Assembly: GCF_901709675.1 (NCBI RefSeq)
Contig: NC_051090.1
Coordinates: 4,146,342-4,210,341 of the forward strand
Source of the DNA: Syngnathus acus
Taxonomy: Eukaryota > Chordata > Actinopteri > Syngnathiformes > Syngnathidae
Direction: 5' to 3'
DNA: 64,000 bases
Position 1 is the stretch's first letter, and each line of letters begins with the position of its first letter. Positions 52,633 through 61,972 of the stretch are shown piece by piece. The notes beneath the pieces were generated by a model that saw only the letters and a list, made by a program, of their open reading frames with translations, was not told where the DNA came from and searched no databases. A program made the position numbers and the translations under genes.

Positions 52633-52707
52633 GAATTTTATTATAGAAAATTTGCAACACAGTTGCTCGTGTACTGCCCCATGTAACCATACACCTCCCT
52701 AAAGCTT

Positions 52708-52920
52708 TGGGTTAGGTTTAGAGCTAGGGTTAGGTTCAGAGCTGGGGTAAGGGTTAGAGGTTAGGGTTAGGGCTGGAGCTAGGGTTAGGGTTAGAGCTAG
52801 AGCTAGGGTTAGGGTTAGGGTTAGGGTTAGGGTTAGGGTTAGAGCTAGGGTTAGGGTTAGAGCTAGGGTTAGAGGTTAGGGTTAGAGCTAGGGTTAGGGT
52901 AAAAGCTAGGTTTAGGGTTA
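52708..52920 (-). repeat. TTAGGG-oriented arm of the telomere-like array
   Basis: GGGTTAG hexamers are mixed with GAGCTAG variants, reading TTAGGG on the plus strand for about 210 bp. It stops at the strand switch GGGTTAGCTAGCTCTAACCC near 52915-52935. Confidence 0.9.
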
Positions 52921-54998
52921 GCTAGCTCTAACCCTAACCCTAGCTCTAACTCAAACCCTAGATCTAACCCTAACCGTGACCCAAATCCTAACCCTAACCC
53001 TAGCTCTAACCCTAACCCTAGCTCTAACCCTAGCTCTAACCCTAACCCTAACCCTAGCTCTAACTCAAACCCTAGATCTAACCCTAACCGTGACCCAAAT
53101 CCTAACCTCTAACCCTAGCTCTAACCCTAACCCTAGCTCTAACCCTAACCCTAACCCTAACCCTAACCCTAACCCTAACCCTAGCTCTAGCTCTAGCTCT
53201 AGCTCTAGCTCTAACCCTAACCCTAGCTCTAACCCTAACCCTAGCTCTAACCCTAGCTCTAACCCTAACCCTAGCTCTAACTCAAACCCTAGATCTAACC
53301 CTAACCGTGACCCAAATCCTAACCCTAACCCTAACCCTAACCCTAACCCTAACCCTAGCTCTAACCCTAACCCTAGCTCTAACCCTAACCCTAGCTCTAA
53401 CCCTAGCTCTAACCCTAACCCTAGCTCTAACCCTAGCTCTAACTCAAACCCTAGATCTAACCCTAACCGTGACCCAAATCCTAACCTCTAACCCTAGCTC
53501 TTACCCTAACCCTAGCTCTAACCCTAACCCTAACCCTAGCTCTAACCCTAGCTCTAACTCAAACCCTAGATCTAACCCTAACCGTGACCCAAATCCTAAC
53601 CTCTAACCCTAGCTCTAACCCTAACCCTAGCTCTAACCCTAACCCTAACCCTAACCCTAGCTCTAGCTCTAGCTCTAGCTCTAGCTCTAGCTCTAGCTCT
53701 AACCCTAACCCTAGTTCTAACCCTAACCCTAACCCTAACCCTAACCCTAGCTCTAGCTCTAGCTCTAGCTCTAGCTCTAACCCTAACCCTAGCTCTAACC
53801 CTAACCCTAGCTCTAACCCTAGCTCTAACCCTAACCCTAGCTCTAACTCAAACCCTAGATCTAACCCTAACCGTGACCCAAATCCTAACCCTAACCCTAA
53901 CCCTAACCCTAACCCTAGCTCTAACCCTAACCCTAACCCTAACCCTAGCTCTAACCCTAACCCTAGCTCTAACCCTAGCTCTAACCCTAACCCTAACCCT
54001 AGCTCTAACCCTAGCTCTAACTCAAACCCTAGATCTAACCCTAACCGTGACCCAAATCCTAACCTCTAACCCTAGCTCTAACCCTAACCCTAGCTCTAAC
54101 CCTAACCCTAGCTCTAACCCTAGCTCTAACTCAAACCCTAGATCTAACCCTAACCGTGACCCAAATCCTAACCTCTAACCCTAGCTCTAACCCTAACCCT
54201 AACCCTAGCTCTAACCCTAACCCTAACCCTAGCTCTAGCTCTAGCTCTAGCTCTAGCTCTAACCCTAACCCTAGCTCTAACCCTAACCCTAGCTCTAACT
54301 CAAACCCTAGATCTAACCCTAACCGTGACCCAAATCCTAACCTCTAACCCTAGCTCTAACCCTAACCCTAGCTCTAACCCTAACCCTAACCCTAACCCTA
54401 ACCCTAACCCTAGCTCTAGCTCTAGCTCTAGCTCTAGCTCTAGCTCTAACCCTAGCTCTAACCCTAACCCTAGCTCTAACCCTAGCTCTAACCCTAACCC
54501 TAGCTCTAACTCAAACCCTAGATCTAACCCTAACCGTGACCCAAATCCTAACCCTAACCCTAACCCTAACCCTAGCTCTAACCCTAACCCTAGCTCTAAC
54601 CCTAACCCTAGCTCTAACCCTAGCTCTAACCCTAACCCTAACCCTAGCTCTAACCCTAGCTCTAACTCAAACCCTAGATCTAACCCTAACCGTGACCCAA
54701 ATCCTAACCTCTAACCCTAGCTCTAACCCTAACCCTAGCTCTAACCCTAACCCTAACCCTAGCTCTAGCTCTAGCTCTAGCTCTAACCCTAACCCTAGCT
54801 CTAACCCTAACCCTAGCTCTAACCCTAGCTCTAACCCTAGCTCTAGCTCTAACCCTAACCCTAGCTCTAACCCTAACCCTAGCTCTAACCCTAGCTCTAA
54901 CCCTAGCTCTAACCCTAGCTCTAGCTCTAACCCTAACCCTAGCTCTAACCCTAACCCTAGCTCTAACCCTAGCTCTAACCCTAGCTCTAACCCTAGCT
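52921..54998 (+). repeat. CCCTAA-oriented arm of the telomere-like array with higher-order structure
   Basis: About 2.1 kb of CCCTAA and AGCTCT hexamers on the plus strand. A variant block recurs eleven times: AACTCAAACCCTAGATCT followed by AACCGTGACCCAAATCC. Its AGATCT core falls near 52961, 53074, 53292, 53453, 53569, 53858, 54032, 54141, 54310, 54521 and 54677. The uneven spacing (about 109-289 bp) points to repeated segmental amplification inside the array. The long open frames here (Asn-Pro and Ser-rich) are artefacts of the hexamer. Confidence 0.92.
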
Positions 54999-55043
54999 TT
55001 GTTTTTTTACCTCGTGTAGTGTACCTATTGAAGTGTCCATGAG

Positions 55044-55496
55044 GTGTACCTAATCACAGACCACTTCATTAGGGAAAAAGCTTAAGTGAAAGTGAAAAGT
55101 GCCACACCCGCCCTCACCCCCACTTTCTGATTGGCTGTTTGATCTGTGACGTCACACGGACACTCCATTAGGTACACCGCCATTTTCAGGTGTACCTAAT
55201 AACAGGCCAATTCATTAGGGAAAAATCATGGCCAAAGCTTAACTGAAAGTGAAAAGTGCCACACCCGCCCTCACCCCCACTTTCTGATTGGCTGTTTGAT
55301 CGGTGACGTCACTCGGACACTCTATTAGGTACACCGTCATTTTCAGGTGTTCTAATACCGGCCACTTTATTAGGGAAAAATCATGGTCAAAGCTTCACGG
55401 AAAGTGAAAAGTGCCACACCCGCCCTCACCCCCACTTTCTGATTGGCTGTTTGATCTGTGACGTCATTCGGACACTCTATTAGGTACACCGCCATT
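55044..55496 (+). repeat. Three tandem flanking units (about 146, 157 and 150 bp) right of the array
   Basis: Units begin at 55044, 55190 and 55347. Each has GTGTACCTAAT (GTGTTCTAAT in the third), TTAGGGAAAAA, GAAAGTGAAAAGTGCCACAC, CTGATTGGCTGTTTGAT and a perfect or near-perfect CRE (TGACGTCA). Each ends in TTAGGTACACCG-CATT. They match the inverted unit at 52150-52242. Confidence 0.85.
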
Positions 55497-55599
55497 GAGT
55501 TAGAATAGAACTGATTCTAAAGATTCAGTTCACTTAAAAGAACTGGAATGCACATCACGAGCCGACATATAAGTGTAGTCAAGAGCCATATATTGCACT

Positions 55600-55712
55600 T
55601 GACTACACTTTTCACTTTCAGTTAAGCTTTGACCATGATTTCTCCCTAATGCAGTGGCCTGTTATTAGGTACACCTCATGGAAACTTCGATAGGTACACT
55701 ACACGAGGTAAA
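55600..55712 (-). repeat. Inverted partial copy of the array's right edge
   Basis: The reverse complement of this segment matches 55008-55100, including ACCTCGTGTAGTGTACCTAT, GAGGTGTACCTAAT, GCATTAGGGA and CAAAGCTTAACTGAAAGTG. With 55008-55100 it brackets the tandem units as an inverted repeat. Confidence 0.75.
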
Positions 55713-55815
55713 AAAAAAAATGAATAAGTGTAGTCAAGTGCCATATGTGAATACGTACCCGTGTCTCCTGAACTAAAAGCAAGACTATCTCTGAAGCTTA
55801 AATGATACAGCAGTT

Positions 55816-56605
55816 ATGTTTGATTTGGATTTTCGGAATTTATCAACGGGAGAATTTCTCATACTTGCCAGCAGAGGGCGACACACGGTACACTTTCTCT
55901 ATCTTATGGTCAAATTCCGGCAATCCAAAACGCGTCGTTCGTTGTATTTTTGTTTCTCGCAATATATTCTATTTTTGTTTTAGATAAAAACAAAAAAATT
56001 AAACCGCTTTTACTTCTTTTTTTTCCAACTTCACCTTGCACACCTCGTTTGGGTCATAGTTGCCCATTCTTCCTTGCAGAGTTGCACAAGTTCAATCTAA
56101 TTGTTGTTACTTTCTGTGAATAAAAATAAACTACAATAATGAAGTTAAATAATCAAGAACTCAGTTTCAATTTTTGGACTTCTTTTAATTGTCGTTGAAC
56201 AGTTGCAATGCATGTTTGATTTGGATTTTCGGAATTTATCAACGGGAGAATTTCTCATACTTGCCAGCAGAGGGCGACACACGGTACACTTTCTCTATCT
56301 TATGGTCAAATTCCGGCAATCCAAAACGCGTCGTTCGTTGTATTTGTTTCTCGCAATATATTCTATTTTTGTTTTAGATAAAAACAAAAAAATTAAACCG
56401 CTTTTACTTCTTTTTTTTCCAACTTCACCTCGCACACCTCGTTTGGGTCATAGTTGCCCATTCTTCCTTGCAGAGTTGCACAAGTTCAATCTAATTGTTG
56501 TTACTTTCTGTGAATAAAAATAAACTACAATAATGAAGTTAAATAACCAAGAACTCAGTTTCAATTTTTGGACTTCTTTTAATTGTCGTTGAACAGTTGC
56601 AATGC
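55816..56605. repeat. Near-perfect tandem duplication of about 395 bp
   Basis: The two copies begin at ATGTTTGATTTGG (55816 and 56212). They are almost identical, with a 3-bp deletion and a few substitutions. Each ends in GTCGTTGAACAGTTGCAATG. The high identity suggests a recent event. Each contains the word CAGCAGAGGGCGACAC. Confidence 0.9.
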
Positions 56606-57006
56606 AAGCATACATATTTTGCGTTTTAATCGCAAACCTTTGCTTGGTTTCTCTTTTTGGCATCGAAACAAGTGGATGGCTTCAGTGTGGCGGGCAGAGT
56701 CAGATCGAATTGTGGTTCGGTTCGACCTGCAGATTTGCTCTCCAAGCCATGTCACACCGGCTGGTGGCCAACAGTTCTCAGCGCCTCATGGTGGTGCCGG
56801 TGGCGCTCCTACAGTTGCGGCTCACCTGGGGGAAGCGGACGGCGGGCGTCCTGGACGGGCCCAGCCTGGGAGATTTCTTCAGGCCAGGCGTCAGTTATGT
56901 AACCCTGGCCTTGCCCACACGTGCATGTTCACATCCACACTTAAATGCATGTATTGAAATACCGCTTGTTTTTTTCTCCTTTGTAAGAGCCAGAAGATAT
57001 CACTAG
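56602..57006 (+). other. Open frame of unknown nature in a GC-rich island
   Basis: A 134-codon open frame starts with a hydrophobic, signal-like N-terminus (MQAYIFCVLIANLCLVSLFG). It continues through a locally GC-rich stretch (56660-56900) with words such as RLMVVPVALLQLRLTWGKR. I recognise no family. The whole GC-rich block is open in all three plus-strand frames, which weakens the case. It could be an exon of an unseen gene, a decayed exon, or chance. Confidence 0.25.
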
Positions 57007-57474
57007 CAGCATTTCTCATACTGATCGGGAGATGGCGACAGGGGGATGTCTGGAGACAATACAGTGAGTGTGATGATCCATCAGCGTTCTAAGTTCCGCT
57101 TACTGCACGCGTAGAGAAAACTCGTTACACCTCTGTTAATGAAATATATATAATGAAAGCTTATAAATAAACTTAAGTGTGATTTTATGTCAGTTTTCTC
57201 CACTTCAGCAAAACGGCGCTGCTCTCCAGATGCTATTAATAACGTGACGCTTAAAGTTAAAAAATGGCACACATTGTAAAATCACACACACACAAAATCC
57301 AAAAGATCATATGGCTGAGTTTAAATAAAAAAATGTCTAGATTCAGCAATATGTCAGAAATATCAACAGAGGAAGTGAAGATATGACTTGTGGTAACTTG
57401 AGTAACAGCAGCTGCAGGGAGGGAGAGAGAGAGAGAAAACAACAACAGTCAGACAAATTCATTCTGAGAGAAAC
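57007..57474. other. Region just upstream of lpxn
   Basis: Ordinary AT-rich DNA with a GA-rich stretch at 57417-57440, about 40 bp before the lpxn start, which probably belongs to its leader. Nothing else is supported. Confidence 0.4.
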
Positions 57475-60182
57475 ATGGATGAACTTGGTAAGGCAACTTT
57501 TTGCAATCTATTTTCAGTGATTCGCAGATAAATCAGTCGAATTTGATTCTGAGGCAAAGTGATCTTATGTAGTCAGTTGTCTCAGGATAAATTTAATGGC
57601 GCCCATTCGTGATCTAATCTGATGAAATCCCCCAAATGTGTCAAATCCTAGTTTTATAAAGTAGATATGCGCGCTTTTGGTTGAAATTGTCAGAGGCATT
57701 CTTTTTTTTGTGGTTCTTTCCCGTATAATACAACATTGAGCAACATGGAGGAGGGCAAAATATTCCAAACAGTTCATTTATTTTAAACTTATTTACACTT
57801 GAAAAACAACTACAGCCGCACCTATCGTTCGAGTATTACCATCATTAATATGTGCGTGACTGCACTGAGATTGACTTGAATATTTTCAAAAGGATTATTT
57901 CAGCAAATTTTACTTCTGTAAAAGTTCTAACATCACTTCCTGAGGAAACCCGTTTGCACACATTAATCTCAAACAGAAAACACAGACACCTCTGCCGTCT
58001 GAGAGTTTGACAGGAAACACAAACACACCACTTACCGGCTAAACCTTCAACTTATGTTCCAGACTTGCTGTTGGAAGAGCTCGCCCTTAATCCGACTGCT
58101 TCAGAAGACAGTCGTGAAACCTTGAAGGAGTCGGCTGCCGTCAGCACCAGACCTAATAAGGGATCTAACCTAAAACTGCACAGGTTCATTCACTAAATAT
58201 TGCACAACTTCAACCTCCATAGTAATTTTCCTGATTTGCCAACAATGGTACCCTCCAGTGGTGGCATCCAAAACACATGGAAAAAGAAAGAAAGAAAAAA
58301 AAGCACGTTGACTTATAAGACTTTGAACAACTGATCTTCTCGTGGGGTTTTTAGTGAGCCAGCTCTTCCCGAAGCAGCTTCCCAGGACTCACCCACCGTC
58401 GAACTGGACTCCATTTTGCAAGATCTGTTGAGCCTGGCATCAGGGGTGAGTGTTGCCTCACCTTTTACCTTTCTACGTGGACCTTGCATACTGAACTTGT
58501 GAACTTAACCACACTCACCAAGAGGGGGCAGCATTGTTCCAATTTGGACACTGAGGCCAACCCCACGTTTGAGCATGCAACCCATTGTCCGCCATCCTTA
58601 TCTCCATTTAGGACACAGCACCTTCGCCGCTTCTACAGGAGCAGTCTGATGAGAAGAAAACAAAAGATGGTCAAGGGGATTTTGACTCGAAGGCTTCAGC
58701 CGGGGGCAAAGACTCAGACAGCATTGATGATCTTCTCGGAGGACTGAGCACTGACTTTGAAAAGATTGGAGTCCACACTGCAGCCAAGGGCCGCTGTGCC
58801 GCCTGCAACAAAGTGATTGTGGGAAAGGTACTCTTGATTTTATTTTCTTATTTTCCTAAAATGTTTCTCCCTCACATCCGAACCTCTTCCTGTCTTGCTC
58901 AGATGCTGGCGGCTTTAGGGAAAATGTGGCACCCGCAGCACTTTGTGTGTGTGGCGTGTCAGACGGAGCTGAGTACCACAGGCTACTTTGAGAGGGACGG
59001 ACGCCCGTACTGCCGGGAAGACTACGAGAAGCTCTTTGCGCCGTGCTGCGCCTACTGCAAGGGGCCCATTGTGCAGGTAGGAGGCCTCCCATTTGTTAGC
59101 AGTCAAATATATTACAGCAGGAATTCATTCATCCATTAGTAGACAAGTCAATTAGCATGTGCAAATCTACCATCTTATTGCTTTCAAAAATCTTCATATA
59201 AAAGCTATCCCAGACTAAGATAAGCTAAATCAAGCCAACCCAAGCTAAGATAAACAAAGCTAAACTAAACCAATAACAGGCTATAGGCAAGATAATAAGA
59301 TAAGACTTTTTTTGATCCCAGTACTACAATGGCTAACACTACATAATCAATCTTAAATGTTAAGTAAACAGTACCTAACATTTTCCGTTCATCCCATCTA
59401 TTTTTTTGAATCGCTTATCCTCACTAGGGTACGTCTCAGCTCGCTACTGTAGACATACTGCACAGCAAAGTCAATCATTCCAACTGTATAATGGCAATCT
59501 AAAAAGTAATTTGTTGATATTTGATGTTACAGAACATCCTGACAGCTCTGGACCAGACCTGGCATCCGGATCACTTTTTCTGCGCACACTGTGGAGATTT
59601 TTTTGGCGATGACGGTACCATAAAAAAAACCTTTGCAAGGGCCTTTAAAAAAAAAAAAAGTGCAATGAGGTCATTAGCAATGTGCGTTCAAAGGTTTCCT
59701 GGAGAAGGATGGGAAGCCGTATTGTTCCGCCGACTTCTACCGCCTCTTCGCCCCCAAGTGCGCAGGCTGCGGTGGGTCCGTGACGAAAAACTACCTGAGC
59801 GCGGCCAACGACACGTGGCATCCGGAATGCTTCGTCTGTGCGGTGAGCTCCTCGCGCCTAGAAAAAAAAAATTGCAACTTAAATACAGAGCGTGAGTCCT
59901 TTTGTGTCCCTCCAGGACTGTCTGAAGCCCTTCTCCGGCGGCCGCTTCATGGAGCTGGACGGCCGCCCGCTGTGCCAGAAGGACTTCCACTTGCGTCAAG
60001 GCACTTTGTGCGGCAGCTGCCATCAGCCCATCGTGGGCCGCTGCATCTCAGCTCTGGACAGCAAGTTTCACCCGGAGCACTTTGTGTGCGCTTTTTGTCT
60101 GCGGCAGCTCAGCCAAGGAATCTTTCAGGAGCACAAAGGCAGACCGTACTGCTCAACGTGCTTTAACAAACTCCTTGTGTGA
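57475..60182 (+). CDS. lpxn: Leupaxin (paxillin-family adaptor)
   Basis: Leupaxin is a focal-adhesion adaptor of haematopoietic and other cells that binds FAK/PYK2 and vinculin-type partners. Exons are 57475-57487, 58063-58183, 58355-58445, 58612-58827, 58903-59076, 59533-59614, 59694-59842 and 59916-60182; phases agree and the protein has 370 residues (human 386). Leucine-rich LD motifs are MDELDLLLEELAL at the N-terminus, ELDSILQDLLSLAS near 60-75 and SIDDLLGGLSTDF near 115-127. Four LIM zinc-binding domains fill residues 137-370, each with the WHP.HF.C pattern. The ending CFNKLLV matches the paxillin-family C-terminus. The short length and few LD motifs favour leupaxin over paxillin or Hic-5. 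Confidence 0.92.
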
Positions 60183-60440
60183 TGTATAAGAATATAAAAA
60201 AAACAATGTTATTATAGTTTGTCACCATTTTTTTAAGAAACTATGAGTGACTTCTCCCGTACCAATAATTTTTTTTTTTTTTACTGTAATATAATTATTG
60301 ATGAGTTGTAAGACTATTTTGTGTGTCTTGAAATTTCCCAATGTCCTCAAACACACCATTTAGGACATTGGTCAAAGCAAGTTTAATACCTGTCCGGTTC
60401 TCTTCACACTTAGCCCAAAATGTTTATACAGAAAGAAGGA

Positions 60441-60446
60441 AATAAA
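60441..60446 (+). terminator. Candidate polyadenylation signal of lpxn
   Basis: AATAAA lies about 260 bp after the stop codon. There are nearer AT-rich stretches but no better canonical signal. Confidence 0.45.
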
Positions 60447-61900
60447 ACGAGACTGTTAAACTCGGGAAGTGCTAAGTAACATGCTTGCATAAAACCAGCA
60501 AACTGCACTTTTATTAGCCTCAGGTCATTTTGAAACAACTTTCTTATCAACTGCGCCTTTAAGTTGACGAGCTGATTGTTTTGCTTAACTGCTAGACTGC
60601 AATTGACCCTGTGCAGCCACGTTTGCTTAGCTGCGTGGTGCTTGGTTTGTGTTGGCGCTATGAGACGCTTTCCTTTGACTTTTCTCTGGACCGCTCGCTC
60701 AGAATCGTCGTTTGGTGAGCGCTTGCTGGGGCGGCGGGCATTAATCATGCTGTCATCGCTCGCCTCTTACAGTCTGTATACGTCACATGAGCCTTTGCAT
60801 CATGGAAGAAGTGTCAATGCGTCCTTAAGTCCAGCTATCCAACCGGTGGACTGGTGGTTAGGGTTACGGTCAGAGTTTAGGGTCAATGGGAAAAGTTAGG
60901 GTGTTAAACATGGTTAAACCTTCAGCGAATCATAAACGTTTGTGTGCGAGTTCAAATGTGTTTAACCGCAAATAAAAAAAAAAGTAACTTCCTTCCAACT
61001 ACCTTGGAAATACAAATCCGGCTAGCTTGCGCTGGTCCACTTCAGCCGTGTTTTCTCTGGTGCCGATGCAGGTATCACACCTGATACCATGACTGCTTCC
61101 TCTGTCCAAGAGAAACATCACGCTCCTCTTGGCCTTACACTAAGCGAGTCTTAGCCATCGCACGCACGCAGGTACTCACATTTTATCGCCTCTGTGCGCC
61201 CACTGATCTTTGAAGGTTTTTTTTCCCCTTCTTTTTCATGAGTTAAATGGAGTCGTCTCTCGAGGACCAACACGATGGGAGGGCCAAAACAGGTCCTGCA
61301 TCTTGCCAACAGTCACTGCCAATGTTCCTTGTTGGACCTTCATGCTAACTACAGGAGGAAAGCTAGAACACTAGAGGAAAAGAATGGAAAGATGTCACCA
61401 AAGAAACGAGCACTGATTAAACTAGTGGCGATTTCCATGGGAGCATTGATCAGTTTATGTTGACAGCTAATGTTGACGGATGAGTGTGACTAACAAGCTA
61501 ACATTTTAATCGGTCATTAGTAGCCGTGTATCCTCAAAATTCCACCGCGGTTCCCCCATATGGTTTTGGCTCGGACATGTTGGAACATCATGTTGCCCAC
61601 AAAGCAAACTGGTTTGGGTTTCATGGGAAAGGAAGAAACAGTGAGCTGTTTTTTTTCTTCTTCTTTCGAGCCACACTCCAAAAAAATTAAACCTCAGATT
61701 TACTTAAAAAGCTTTCTTCAAGTGGTCCCACAAAACTACTTTGAGTAACTGTTAGTTTCTTAGTATTGACTGAACAACATAGATGTACATAAACCAAGTT
61801 CCCTGAAGTTGTATGAAGCAGTTAACCACTTAAGATAAAAAGGATGAGTAATGTGAGCTGGTAGTTTCGATACAGAATCAATTTCTCTTTCAACACTTAC
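60447..61900. other. Non-coding region downstream of lpxn
   Basis: No gene recognised. Several short open frames have no splice or motif support. A small TTAGGGTTACGG-type segment near 60858 is only weakly telomere-like. Confidence 0.45.
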
Positions 61901-61972
61901 CATAAAATCTTTTATCAATCTGTTTGGATCTTCATTGAGGTAGACAGCAAGTGTGCAACAGTTCTCTTCATT
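61901..61972 (-). CDS. Orphan internal exon candidate, 72 bp
   Basis: On the minus strand, acceptor TTTACAG, then 72 bp open in one frame without stops, then a strong donor ATG|gtaagt. It would encode 24 residues with the core ENCCTLAVYLNEDP. Length divisible by three and clean splice sites fit a real internal exon. I do not recognise the protein and could not place partner exons in the window, so the rest of the gene may lie to the right or be diverged. Confidence 0.4.

Noticed and set aside
52976-55042. Long open frames rich in Asn-Pro-Ser or Leu-Thr in the telomere-like array
   Set aside because: They are translations of the CCCTAA/AGCTCT hexamers in three frames; there is no start context, splice signal or non-repetitive sequence.
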